Translations under genes and position numbers: made by a program | The notes under the pieces: generated by a model | Seen by the model: the letters and a program-made list of their open reading frames with translations, nothing else | Told to the model about the DNA's origin: nothing | The model's database searches: none | Origin: Bacillota bacterium | GTDB taxonomy: Bacteria; Bacillota; Clostridia; Lachnospirales; Lachnospiraceae | Assembly (NCBI GenBank): GCA_023391695.1 | Contig: JAEWAK010000001.1 | Coordinates: 1-64,000, forward strand | Direction: 5' to 3' | DNA length: 64,000 nucleotides | Shown here: piece by piece, positions 8,563 to 18,019 of the stretch | How the letters are laid out: each line of letters starts with the position of its first letter | How positions within the stretch are numbered: position 1 is the first letter of the stretch

Positions 8563-10257
8563 ATGAAAATTAAATGGAAAATAACAGGTGTTTCAGTTTT
8601 TACAATTCTTGTATTAACAGTTGCAATTATATCAGTTACCTATATCGAGATAAAAGAACTGGTTAACAGGGAATACGAGTCTGAAATTAAGAATTATTCC
8701 AACATGGGACTGCAGCTTATTGATACGGCATATCCGGGAGACTGGTCCGTGCAGGACGGTGTACTGTATAAAGGGGATACCGTTATAAACGATAACCATG
8801 AAATGATTGATCAATTTACTTCGGGTACCACGATTCTTGCAACAATATTCCAAAACGATACAAGAGTATCAACCAATGTGAAGGACGATGACGGAAAAAG
8901 GCAGATAAACACAAAAGCCTCTGAAGCGGTAACACAAAAGGTGCTGGAACAGAAGGAGAGCTATTCCGGAGCGGCGGATATACAGGGAAAGTCAGCTGTA
9001 ACCTACTATGTACCTCTGCAGGATAAAAGCGGAGCAGTAATCGGAATCTGGTTTGTGGGAATCTATACCGATGTAGTCAATGAACACATTTCTGGGGCTA
9101 TGCTGCTGATTGGGTTATTGTCGGCCGGCATGCTGCTGATCGGAGTTGTTATCTCGTTTTTCCTTGGAACTACCATCGCAAGAGGTATTTCCAAGGTGAA
9201 GGACAGGCTCAGATTAATGGAAAACGGTAATTTTGATTTTGAGTTTGAAAACCAGCTGCTGCAAAGAAAAGACGAAGTGGGAGAAATCGCAGGCTCCTCC
9301 AAAAACCTGCAGTTGAAAATGTCGGAAATCATAAAGGGAATACAAAAGGAATCCGGGCAGGTCAAGATAAAAGTAAACCAGTCGGTAGAAAATATGGAAA
9401 CAGTAAATATGAATATAGAAGAAATATCTGCCACAACAGAGCAATTATCAGCAGGTATGCAGGAAACTTCCGCAGCGACGGAAGAAATGAATGCTTCCAC
9501 CTATGAAATCGAAACAGAAGTAACCTATATGAAGGAGAAAACCGCAACCGGTGAAAGGCTGGCAAAAGAAATTAAGGGCAGAGCAGAAAAACTGAAAGAA
9601 GAAACCGGAAAATCTTATAAGAATACTTCTGAAATCTATCATCAGACCAATAAACAATTAAGGGAGTCCATCCAAAAGACGGAGGCGATTGAAGAAATCA
9701 AAGAACTGACCCAGACAATTATTGAAATAACGGCGCAAACTAACTTACTTGCATTAAATGCATCCATTGAAGCGGCAAGGGCCGGCGAAGCCGGAAGAGG
9801 GTTTACTGTTGTAGCCGACCAGATACGTATATTGGCGGATAATTCAAAGCAGGCGGTTTCCAGAATTAATGACATATCAAATAATGTTTCCGATGCGGTG
9901 AAACATGTGGTACAGGATTCTACAAAACTGTTGGCTTTCGTGGATAACCAGGTGTTAAAAGACTACGAGATGCTGGTTAATACAAGCAGCCAGTACGTGG
10001 ATGATTCTGATAGTGTACGGGATGTTGTAACGGAAATAAATGCGGTTGCCGAAAAACTGCATGTGGCAATGCAGCAAATCAGAACAGCAATCGACGAGAT
10101 AACAACAGCGGCAGGAGAAGGAGCCCAGGGAACAACGGATATAGCTGAAAGGATCGGCAGTGTTGCCTATAAGGCAAATGATGTTTTAAAACAGGTGCAG
10201 GATAACAGGGAGAGTGCGGAGCAGCTGGACAGCCTGGTGGATTTCTTTAAGTTGTAG
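8563..10257 (+). CDS. Methyl-accepting chemotaxis protein
   Basis: The 564-residue chemoreceptor has TM1 at about residues 8-28, an extracytoplasmic single-Cache-like domain (about 30-178), TM2 (about 180-205), a HAMP region (about 205-260) and a signalling domain with the conserved hairpin ITAQTNLLALNASIEAARAG followed by GRGFTVVADQIRILAD. It should report an external small molecule to CheA/CheW. The start ATG follows GGAAAGGATGATCTT. It stands alone in plus orientation between the divergent LuxR regulator and the sugar transporter operon, so its ligand could be a transported sugar (inference). Confidence 0.93.
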   Translation: MKIKWKITGVSVFTILVLTVAIISVTYIEIKELVNREYESEIKNYSNMGLQLIDTAYPGDWSVQDGVLYKGDTVINDNHEMIDQFTSGTTILATIFQNDTRVSTNVKDDDGKRQINTKASEAVTQKVLEQKESYSGAADIQGKSAVTYYVPLQDKSGAVIGIWFVGIYTDVVNEHISGAMLLIGLLSAGMLLIGVVISFFLGTTIARGISKVKDRLRLMENGNFDFEFENQLLQRKDEVGEIAGSSKNLQLKMSEIIKGIQKESGQVKIKVNQSVENMETVNMNIEEISATTEQLSAGMQETSAATEEMNASTYEIETEVTYMKEKTATGERLAKEIKGRAEKLKEETGKSYKNTSEIYHQTNKQLRESIQKTEAIEEIKELTQTIIEITAQTNLLALNASIEAARAGEAGRGFTVVADQIRILADNSKQAVSRINDISNNVSDAVKHVVQDSTKLLAFVDNQVLKDYEMLVNTSSQYVDDSDSVRDVVTEINAVAEKLHVAMQQIRTAIDEITTAAGEGAQGTTDIAERIGSVAYKANDVLKQVQDNRESAEQLDSLVDFFKL

Positions 10258-10442
10258 TACGGCCTGGAGAAGGATGCTACAGAAGGGGGAACGAAACAGT
10301 TAAGTAAAAAGAAATGAGAAAGCGATTCTTAAAAATAGCATAGAAAAATATAAAATTAGCCCATTGTGATGCACCCTTAAATATTAGATAATTGAGAAAA
10401 GTCAATACAAAAGGCTTCAAATATATTTAGGAGGTTCTTTCT

Positions 10443-11393
10443 ATGCAAAAAAAGAACGCGGCAGTAAAAATGCCGTTACCAAAAAGTAAAACCAGTTTGG
10501 TATGTAATATAAAGAAATATTGGCCTTATTATGTTATGGTAGTGCCGGGAGTTATTTTCTTTCTATTATTTCGATATGTCCCCATGCTGGGCAGCATTAT
10601 TGCCTTTCAGGACTATTCTGTTTTTAAAGGAATTTTAAACAGCGACTGGGTTGGATTAAAACACTTTAAAGCCCTTTTTACATATCCTGACTTTAAGAGG
10701 ATATTTACCAATACTCTAACACTGGGATTGTTAAAGACAGTTCTGATATTTCCCATACCGGTTATATTGTCATTGATGTTAAATGAAGTAAAGAATTTAA
10801 GATTAAAAAAAGTGATTCAAACATCAGTTTATATCCCTTATTTTTTGTCCTGGGTCATTGTAGGCGGTTTGATTTTTGATCTGTTCGGAATAGGAGGCCT
10901 TTTTAACAATGTCCGGAATTTTTTAGGACTTGATACGGTTCTGGTTATGCAAAAAGAATCCTGGTTTCGGCCGATTTATGTGATTTCTTCCATTTGGAAA
11001 GATGCGGGTTGGGGAACCGTCGTATATTTGGCGGCAATCAGCGGGATTGATCCGTCTCTTTACGAATCGGCTGCTATGGATGGCGCATCCCGATTTAACC
11101 GAATCAGATATATTACATTCCCCCTTCTCATTCCCACGGTTCTGACTCTGTTTCTTTTAAATATAGGCAGTTTCCTGGAACTTGGCTTTGATCAGGTATT
11201 TAATTTGATAACCCCCATGACCTACAACGTAGGAGATATTTTTGATACCTATGTTTACCGCGTGGGTATTCAGAAAGCCCAATACAGCTTTACTACTGCG
11301 GTAGGCTTGTTCCAGTCAGTCATCGGTCTGTTTCTTGTAATGACATTTAATAAGCTGGCTAATAAATTTTCGGATAACGGAGGGCTGTGGTAA
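10443..11393 (+). CDS. Sugar ABC transporter permease (LplB/YteP type)
   Basis: The 316-residue integral membrane protein has six hydrophobic helices and the binding-protein-dependent permease motif near YESAAMDGASRFNRIRYITFPLL (EAA loop, about residues 205-228) that contacts the ATPase. RYVPMLGSIIAFQDY near residue 40 is typical of the LplB/YteP subfamily for complex oligosaccharides. AGGAGG precedes the ATG. Its stop overlaps the start of the second permease by one base (TAATG), indicating translational coupling. No ATPase gene is present in the locus; this subfamily usually relies on a shared MsmX/UgpC-like ATPase. Confidence 0.93.
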   Translation: MQKKNAAVKMPLPKSKTSLVCNIKKYWPYYVMVVPGVIFFLLFRYVPMLGSIIAFQDYSVFKGILNSDWVGLKHFKALFTYPDFKRIFTNTLTLGLLKTVLIFPIPVILSLMLNEVKNLRLKKVIQTSVYIPYFLSWVIVGGLIFDLFGIGGLFNNVRNFLGLDTVLVMQKESWFRPIYVISSIWKDAGWGTVVYLAAISGIDPSLYESAAMDGASRFNRIRYITFPLLIPTVLTLFLLNIGSFLELGFDQVFNLITPMTYNVGDIFDTYVYRVGIQKAQYSFTTAVGLFQSVIGLFLVMTFNKLANKFSDNGGLW

Positions 11394-12259
11394 TGAAAGA
11401 ATCCATAAAGGACAGGTTGTTTCAGAATGCAATTACTTTTGTTTTGTGTATACTGGGGTTTGTTGCCCTGGTTCCGATAATCAGCGTTGTTGCCATGTCT
11501 TTTAGCTCCAAGGCTGCGGCGGATATGAATATCGTCAATTTGTGGCCGGTGGGCTTTACCTTTGCATCCTGGAAATATATTTTAACGGACAGCGGGCTGT
11601 GGAGAGCGTTTTTTGTCACGCTTATCGCTACGCTTACCGGTACTGTGCTGGCACTTGCTGTAACGTCTCTGATGGCGTATCCCCTTTCTAAGTCAGACTT
11701 TAAGCTGGGCCGCGTGCTTATGTTATTTGTGATTATCACTATGATATTCAAAGCGCCAATCGTACCGTACTTTTTAGCAGTAAAGGGAATGGGACTGTTC
11801 AATAATCCTTTGGTATTAGTTCTGCCTCAGATTTTAACCGCCTATAACCTGGCAATTATGAGGACATTTTTCAAACAGTTTCCGGCAGAGGTGGAAGAAG
11901 CGGCTAAGATTGACGGGTGCGGATATTTTAAGATATTATATAAAATAATACTTCCTTCCTCTAAGGCAGTACTGACTACGGTAGGGCTGTTTTATGCAGT
12001 GACAATCTGGAACCAGTTTCAGCACCCACTGATGTTTATTTCAAATACTGATTTATTTCCTCTTCAGTTAAAGATCCGGCAGTTGATCAGCGGAGGCAGT
12101 GAGATGGCCAATATAACCATGATGTCCCACGCAAATTATACGGAAAGTACCTTAAGCGCAGCAACCGTTGTATTTGCCATTGCACCGATTATAGCAGTTT
12201 ATCCATGGCTTCAAAAGTACTTTGCACAAGGAGCTATGTTGGGATCCGTTAAGGGATAA
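11393..12259 (+). CDS. Sugar ABC transporter permease (LplC/YtcP type)
   Basis: The 288-residue partner permease has six hydrophobic segments, with the EAA loop VEEAAKIDGCGYFKILYKIILP at about residues 168-189 and the terminal motif AMLGSVKG characteristic of the YtcP/LplC group. ATG 11393 is preferred over GTG 11387 because GGAGGG sits 8 nt upstream of it. Together with the 10443 gene it forms the membrane channel. The matching binding protein is probably the lipoprotein at 16170, placed after the two-component genes. Confidence 0.93.
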   Translation: MKESIKDRLFQNAITFVLCILGFVALVPIISVVAMSFSSKAAADMNIVNLWPVGFTFASWKYILTDSGLWRAFFVTLIATLTGTVLALAVTSLMAYPLSKSDFKLGRVLMLFVIITMIFKAPIVPYFLAVKGMGLFNNPLVLVLPQILTAYNLAIMRTFFKQFPAEVEEAAKIDGCGYFKILYKIILPSSKAVLTTVGLFYAVTIWNQFQHPLMFISNTDLFPLQLKIRQLISGGSEMANITMMSHANYTESTLSAATVVFAIAPIIAVYPWLQKYFAQGAMLGSVKG

Positions 12260-12340
12260 TTAAATTGTTAACAGATATAATATAAAATTATAATGCAATA
12301 GGGGATGGACTTTTTTATTAAATATGATTACAAGAGAATA

Positions 12341-12516
12341 GTGTGAATTATTGAAAAGCATAATTCACACCCTGATTAAACAACGACATTCAAAAAACAA
12401 ATGTTTTATGTTAGGCAGTATCCGAAACTCGGTTTCGGATATGCAATGGGAGCTGGTGTGTAAAATAAAAGAAATAAAGTAAAATTTGACGGGCAGCAGG
12501 GGAATTTCCTTGCTGC
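12341..12516. promoter_or_regulatory. Cluster of three stem-loops ahead of the kinase gene
   Basis: The 282-bp gap between permease and kinase holds three near-perfect dyads: GTGTGAATTAT/ATAATTCACAC (12341-12351 and 12360-12370, 8-nt loop), TATCCGAAAC/GTTTCGGATA (12419-12428 and 12432-12441, 3-nt loop) and GCAGCAGGGG/TCCTTGCTGC (12493-12502 and 12507-12516). None is followed by a strong T-run. They could be operators, processing signals or an attenuator dividing transporter and regulator expression. Confidence 0.5.
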
Positions 12517-12541
12517 TTAGATTTATAAAAAACAAAAGGAA

Positions 12542-14368
12542 GTGCTCACAATAAAAAAATTTAAAGATACGAAAATTAGGAAAAAATTGATAATCAGCTA
12601 TCTGCTGGCATGTGTTGTACCTCTTGTGGTTACATGTTTAATAATTTACAGGGTTTCTGCAAAAAACCTGCAGGATACCTCTCTTGAGTTTGCTTCCGTT
12701 TTCAGTTCCCAGATAATTATGAATTTAGATGATTTTATTGAGGAATATGACAGAGTAACAAAAACAGTTTTAGTTGATAATGATATTATTTACGAGCTGG
12801 ATAACGACAGCAATCCAAGTGTGTTGGAACAAATCAATCAACAGTTGGACCTGCGCAGAATTATGATGCGGCTTATCACTTTAAAACCGGAGATTAAAAA
12901 TATCTGTTTTTTAACCGCTGCGGATCAATTTTATCAATTTAATACAGAAGGTAGTTATGTAGATAAAAAAATGTTAAAAAAACAAAAATGGCTGGATAGA
13001 ATACTAAAATCGAAAGACCGGTTGACTATAACAGCTGTCCATGACCGTTCCTACTATGATAGAAACAAGGATGGAATTGTCCTTACGGTAGGGAGGAAGA
13101 TTTTAAATTACAGCGGTTCCTATGTCGGAATGCTTTTGATCGATTTAGAGCCGGCCAGTTTAATTGAGCTAAGTGAGGGGTTTTTGCTTGCCAGGAATCA
13201 GTATAACATAAAAATAAGTATTACGGATTCGAATTATGGAATTCTATATGATTCCGATGTGGCCAGCGGCAGGCTTACCTGGAAAGAGGCGAAATCGGAA
13301 GTCACTCCTCTTTTGTATGAAAAAAATACACAGGATTACATTGTATTAACCAATCAAACGAAACGTGCGGATTTAAAAGTAAATGTGGTGATACCAAAGA
13401 GCCGTTTACTCTTTAAAATCAATAAAATAGGATATGTAACGGTTTTTGCAATATTAGGGTGTATTTTTGTGGTTATAACAATTTCTTCCTTTTTCAGCAA
13501 AATGATTACAAAGCCTATCGGAAAACTGCAAAAAAGGATGCGGCAGGCAGAAGAAGGAGAGTATAAGGAATTGATCCAAAAGGAATCCGACGATGAAATC
13601 GGAAGCCTGGTAAACAGCTATAATCGAATGGTACTTCGTATTAAGGCTCTGATCGAAGATGTATATATGGCTGAAATCAAACAGAAGAATGCAAGATATC
13701 TTGCTCTGAAGACACAAATCAATCCTCACATGCTTTACAATACACTGGAATCCATTCGTATGAAGGCGCTTGTAAATGGAGCGGATGAGGTTGCCGACAT
13801 GATAAAGATACTGGCAAAAATGTTCCGGATGACACTAAGTGACAGCACCATACCGCATAAAATCAGAGATGAGGCAGAGTATGCCCAAAATTATATAAAG
13901 CTTCAGAATATGCGGTTTCACGATTCCTTCTTTCTGGAAGTAAAATTGGAGGAAAGGATGCTGGAAGTTCCTATCATATCCATGGTGCTTCAGCCTATTA
14001 TAGAGAATTGTATAGAACATGGACGAAAGGAGAGAGGTGTACCGCTGCATATAGTTGTAAAAGGGAAGATTGCCGGTAATGGAGATATATTGATCCAAAT
14101 ATGTGATGATGGAAAAGGAATGTCACCTGACCGTATAGATGAGATCAACAATCATATATCGATGGCAGAAGCGGATAAATTGAAACTGGAACAGAAAGAG
14201 GAGGAACGAAAAACAGGGATTGGATTAAAAAATATAACCGAACGGATCAAACTTTATTATGGGGACAAGTACTATCTCAGAGTAGTAAAAAGCGGAAAAG
14301 AAGGAACCATTATAGAAATCTGCATCCCAACCGGGTGGGAGCAAATCAGGGAGGAGGGCAACTCATGA
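12542..14368 (+). CDS. YesM-type sensor histidine kinase
   Basis: The 608-residue kinase has TM1 (about 17-39), a large extracytoplasmic dCache-like sensor, TM2 (about 298-320), a HAMP region (about 322-375), a His_kinase domain with H396 in QINPHMLYNTLE as the likely phosphorylated histidine, and an HATPase domain with IIENCIEHG (N box), DDGKGM and GIGLKNITERI. It pairs with the overlapping response regulator. The annotated GTG at 12542 sits very close to its AAGGA; a non-standard ATA a few codons on would be better spaced, so the exact start is uncertain. It probably senses extracellular oligosaccharide, directly or through the binding protein, and induces the locus (inference). Confidence 0.9.
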   Translation: MLTIKKFKDTKIRKKLIISYLLACVVPLVVTCLIIYRVSAKNLQDTSLEFASVFSSQIIMNLDDFIEEYDRVTKTVLVDNDIIYELDNDSNPSVLEQINQQLDLRRIMMRLITLKPEIKNICFLTAADQFYQFNTEGSYVDKKMLKKQKWLDRILKSKDRLTITAVHDRSYYDRNKDGIVLTVGRKILNYSGSYVGMLLIDLEPASLIELSEGFLLARNQYNIKISITDSNYGILYDSDVASGRLTWKEAKSEVTPLLYEKNTQDYIVLTNQTKRADLKVNVVIPKSRLLFKINKIGYVTVFAILGCIFVVITISSFFSKMITKPIGKLQKRMRQAEEGEYKELIQKESDDEIGSLVNSYNRMVLRIKALIEDVYMAEIKQKNARYLALKTQINPHMLYNTLESIRMKALVNGADEVADMIKILAKMFRMTLSDSTIPHKIRDEAEYAQNYIKLQNMRFHDSFFLEVKLEERMLEVPIISMVLQPIIENCIEHGRKERGVPLHIVVKGKIAGNGDILIQICDDGKGMSPDRIDEINNHISMAEADKLKLEQKEEERKTGIGLKNITERIKLYYGDKYYLRVVKSGKEGTIIEICIPTGWEQIREEGNS

Positions 14369-15939
14369 TTTATCGGGTATTGATAGTGGATGACGAACCG
14401 GGTATCGCGGAAGGGATAAGTTTTTTAATAGAGCGTTTTATGCCGGAATGCCAGGTGGCAGATCTGGCTTTTGACGGAATACAGGGATTTGAGAAAGCAC
14501 TTTCTTTAAAGCCGGACATTATTCTGACGGATATCCGTATGCCGGAGGTCGATGGTTTGGAGATGATCCGCCGTCTAAAGAAGGCAGATTTTAATTCGAG
14601 GTTTATTATTCTAAGCGGATATGCGGAGTTTGAATATGCCAGAACGGCTATTACCCTGGGAGTGGAGCAATATATTACAAAACCTGTGGAAGAAGAGGAA
14701 TTGTGTTTGGCTTTGACAAATGCCTGTAATATGGTGAAGGAAGATCGAAAGAAGCAGGAGCAGGAACAGGAAATGGAAAATGCGATCATGGAATATGCAC
14801 TAAAAGATATCCTGGAAAGCTCCGAACCGGTATCGGAGAATATGAAAAGCCGGCTGCAAAATCTCGGATTTCCGGTTGCATATAAATGGTATGCCTGTGC
14901 CATTCTGGAAAACAATGAAAAAAAGCCAAAAGAAATCAGAGAAAAATTTTTCAACGAAATTAAAGTTCTGGCAGAAAGGTATTTGAACATTTGCAGAGAA
15001 AAGATTGTAATTCCATATTCCGACGATTCGGCAGTGCTGATAATGGCACATGAAACCGAATATCAAAAACTTACCGACGGTATGGGCAGGTTACGGGCTG
15101 AGCTTTCTAAAACCCTGGGGGCAGCCGTTAGTATCGGGATGGGAAGGATGTACCGTAAAGCGGAAGAAATCAGGCAATCCTTTGAAGAAGCACGTTGTGC
15201 TTTGAATTATAAGATTATTAAGGGGTTGGACTGTGTAATTTTATATGATCAGATTTGTGATATTGATTTAAAACCGAATTTGGTGTCGGCCGAAGACATA
15301 AAAAGGTTTGAAAGCTGCATTGATAATATGGATGATAAGGGATATAAGTTAGTGATTGAAGAAATATTCCGCAAAATCGAAAAAGAAAAGGATTTATCTC
15401 TTAAAGATCTTCAGCTTCTCAGCCTGAATTTAATACTTTCCGGGATACGGAAAATGTCGTTTATGCAAATACAATTGAACGAATATTTGGGGAAAAATAT
15501 TTTTTCTTTAGAAAGTATTGCAAAATTTCAAACTACAACACAGTTAAAAAACTGGATATTTAATATGCTAAAAAGTATAAATGAACTGATGTTAAAAAAC
15601 AGTATACCGGAGAAACGGGATGTAGTTGAAGAAGCCAAAAAATATATGAATAAGAATTTTAACAGGAATATCAGTCTGAATGAAATTTCGGAACGCTTTT
15701 TTATAAATCCATATTATTTTAGCCAGCTATTCAAAAAGAAGACAGGAGAAACCTACCAAAATTATCTGATCCGTTTAAGAGTTGACAGGGCGAAAAAGCT
15801 TCTGGAAGAAACCGACTTAAAGATTTATGAAATATGTGAATTGGTTGGTTATGCGGATATCAACCATTTTAACAAGATATTTGAAAGGGTCATCGGTGTA
15901 AAACCCGGTGAATATAAAAAAGGAATAGAAAAGAGATAG
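14365..15939 (+). CDS. YesN-type response regulator, AraC output
   Basis: The 524-residue regulator has an N-terminal receiver (residues 1-120) with acidic pocket DDEPG and likely phosphoacceptor D56 in ILTDIRMPEVDG, a central linker with a degenerate cyclase-like fold, and a C-terminal AraC helix-turn-helix pair (about 425-524; ISLNEISERFFINPYYFSQLFKK). ATG 14365 follows GAGGAGGG and overlaps the kinase stop by 4 nt (ATGA). An ORF start at 14335 lies inside the kinase and has no ribosome site. It is the cognate partner of the kinase and probable activator of the binding-protein and glycosidase genes downstream. Confidence 0.92.
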   Translation: MIYRVLIVDDEPGIAEGISFLIERFMPECQVADLAFDGIQGFEKALSLKPDIILTDIRMPEVDGLEMIRRLKKADFNSRFIILSGYAEFEYARTAITLGVEQYITKPVEEEELCLALTNACNMVKEDRKKQEQEQEMENAIMEYALKDILESSEPVSENMKSRLQNLGFPVAYKWYACAILENNEKKPKEIREKFFNEIKVLAERYLNICREKIVIPYSDDSAVLIMAHETEYQKLTDGMGRLRAELSKTLGAAVSIGMGRMYRKAEEIRQSFEEARCALNYKIIKGLDCVILYDQICDIDLKPNLVSAEDIKRFESCIDNMDDKGYKLVIEEIFRKIEKEKDLSLKDLQLLSLNLILSGIRKMSFMQIQLNEYLGKNIFSLESIAKFQTTTQLKNWIFNMLKSINELMLKNSIPEKRDVVEEAKKYMNKNFNRNISLNEISERFFINPYYFSQLFKKKTGETYQNYLIRLRVDRAKKLLEETDLKIYEICELVGYADINHFNKIFERVIGVKPGEYKKGIEKR

Positions 15940-16169
15940 ATTTTAGTCGGGTGAATGCGTAAGGTCTTTGTATAAACAAAATAAAATCTTAAAAATGACA
16001 GGGTAAATTCTAAAGTATCAACATTGAGGTTACGGGCTCTTTTATAGATAATTAATATGTAGCTGAGTAAAGGGGCCGGTAAAGGCTGCAATACTTGGTA
16101 AAGTGCATTTTGGTGATTGCTTTAAGCTTTAAAAGCATTCACAAATAACAAAAAGGAGGATTTTTTATT

Positions 16170-17783
16170 ATGAAATGGAAAAGTGGTATTGCAATGGTAT
16201 GTATGGGGGCTTTACTAATTACATCCTTGTCCGGCTGCGGAGCGAAACCTGCCGACAAGAATGGAACTGGTAATGGAACAAAAACCACTGTATCACCGGA
16301 TGCAGGCGATCAAACTTCAAATGGTCAGACAACTGCGGAGGTAACAGATGTGGAATTTTGGGGAACGAATACAGGCTACCTTCCGGTAGAAAAAGACAGC
16401 GAGCTGTATAATTTCTATAAGGAATTAACTGGTGTGGGGATCATACAGCCATATGTGGAATGGAATGGCGGAACGACTTATCAGGAACAATTGAATCTGC
16501 GGATTGCGGCGGGGGAAATGCCTGACATTTTCAGTCCTGTTAACGGAATGGAGGTTAGTTTAATTGAAAGCGGCGCCTTGTTGGATCTGACAGATTTATT
16601 ACCGAAGTATGCCCCTAATCTCTGGAAGTTAATTCCCGAGGAGGTATGGAATGTCATGCGTGCTAATGATCCGACCGGACAAGGAAAAATCTATACCATT
16701 CCGAATGTGATCAGTTACGGACGTAACGGGGGCATGATACGTAAAGATTGGCTGGATGCTTTGGACCTCAAAATGCCAACGACCCAGGAGGAGTACGTTG
16801 AAGTATTACGGGCATTTAAAAAGGATGACCCGAACGGAAACGGAATCCAGGATGAAATACCTACCGGCGGCCGTGCTGAAGCCAGATGGATGGAAAACTT
16901 ATTTGGAATGTATGGTATTGCCATGTGGGAAGGGTATCCCCAATGGGACGTCTATGACGGGGAATTGACCTATTCCGCAGTAACTCCCAATATGAAAGAT
17001 GCTTTGCAATGGATCGCTTCCCTATATAAAGAAGGTCTGATAGATTCTGAAACATTACTTAATGATAAGGCGGCATGGGATGGTAAAATCAATTCAAATC
17101 TTGTTGGCTCCTGGACGCATCTTCCCCAAGAGGCATATAATTATGCTGAAACCATAGCAAGTGCGACAGGTGCTAAACCTGATATTGCGATATTGCCTGC
17201 CCTTTCGGCGCCGGGCTATGAAGGATACTATACTGCTTTAAAGATCGCCGGAATAAATCTCGTAGTAGCGAACACGGATGATGAGGAGAAGATCCAGGCA
17301 GTCATGAAGGTACTGAACGCATATGCAGATACTTCTCTTTGGGATGCTTTCTATAACGGCGTAGAGGGTATGCACAGTAAAATGGTTGACGGTACTCTAA
17401 AGAGACTCCCGGATGATAAGAAAACTCAACAAAATCAGGTTCTTGCTCCCTATAATGTCATAGCAACAATTGATTTTCAGACCAAGTCACTGGAACAACA
17501 GGAAACCCCGGAAAGAGAGTGGGCAATATCACAGTCTATCCGTGACCTGCAGGACAACCAGAAATATGTAAAATCCATCGCAGGTGATGGGATACCGTCT
17601 TCTATCTATGGTAATTATTACGATATCCAGAACAGGACACTTTATATCGAATATGCTTCTAAAATCATTATCGGGGAATATCCGATTGAGAAATTTGATG
17701 AGTTTGTAGAGAAATGGTATGCCAGTGGAGGAGAAGAAGTAACTAAGGCGGCCAGAGACTGGTATGCATCAGTAAATAAATAA
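16170..17783 (+). CDS. Sugar ABC transporter solute-binding lipoprotein
   Basis: The 537-residue protein begins with a lipoprotein signal peptide ending in the lipobox LSGC (Cys at about residue 23), then a Gly/Thr/Asn-rich linker and a bilobal type-1 solute-binding fold. Length and motifs (WNGGTTYQEQLNLRIAAGEMPD; WLDALDLKMPTTQEEYVEVL) match LplA/YtcQ-type oligosaccharide-binding proteins. It should be anchored outside the membrane and deliver ligand to the permeases at 10443-12259. AAAGGAGGA lies 10 nt upstream. A stem-loop follows the gene. Confidence 0.92.
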   Translation: MKWKSGIAMVCMGALLITSLSGCGAKPADKNGTGNGTKTTVSPDAGDQTSNGQTTAEVTDVEFWGTNTGYLPVEKDSELYNFYKELTGVGIIQPYVEWNGGTTYQEQLNLRIAAGEMPDIFSPVNGMEVSLIESGALLDLTDLLPKYAPNLWKLIPEEVWNVMRANDPTGQGKIYTIPNVISYGRNGGMIRKDWLDALDLKMPTTQEEYVEVLRAFKKDDPNGNGIQDEIPTGGRAEARWMENLFGMYGIAMWEGYPQWDVYDGELTYSAVTPNMKDALQWIASLYKEGLIDSETLLNDKAAWDGKINSNLVGSWTHLPQEAYNYAETIASATGAKPDIAILPALSAPGYEGYYTALKIAGINLVVANTDDEEKIQAVMKVLNAYADTSLWDAFYNGVEGMHSKMVDGTLKRLPDDKKTQQNQVLAPYNVIATIDFQTKSLEQQETPEREWAISQSIRDLQDNQKYVKSIAGDGIPSSIYGNYYDIQNRTLYIEYASKIIIGEYPIEKFDEFVEKWYASGGEEVTKAARDWYASVNK

Positions 17784-17801
17784 TAAAAAGACGGCAAATA
17801 G

Positions 17802-17845
17802 TAAGGGGGAACCAGATAGATTAAAGAAAGTCTGGTTTCACCTTA
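17802..17845 (+). promoter_or_regulatory. Intercistronic stem-loop after binding-protein gene
   Basis: TAAGGGGGAACCAGA (17802-17816) pairs with TCTGGTTTCACCTTA (17831-17845) with 13 of 15 positions complementary and no strong T-run. Such hairpins often stabilise or partly terminate the abundant binding-protein mRNA. A second, bulged TGCCAC/GTGGCA hairpin lies at about 17950-17987 before the next gene. Confidence 0.55.
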
Positions 17846-18019
17846 TTCTAATGTTGAGTAATTTCCGGCATCACATATTAATACAACAGTAACGTTAGTA
17901 AAAAAATGTGGAGAAGAATTAGGTAAAAAAAACATAATTTAAGAAAGGAATGCCACTTATAGAGCTTTTCACTCTTATTCGTGGCAGTAACATATCTCAG
18001 TGAGCCGGATGTGTTATAA

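Noticed and set aside
14370..14990. 206-codon minus-strand ORF under the response regulator
   Set aside because: Antisense shadow of the receiver-domain coding sequence.
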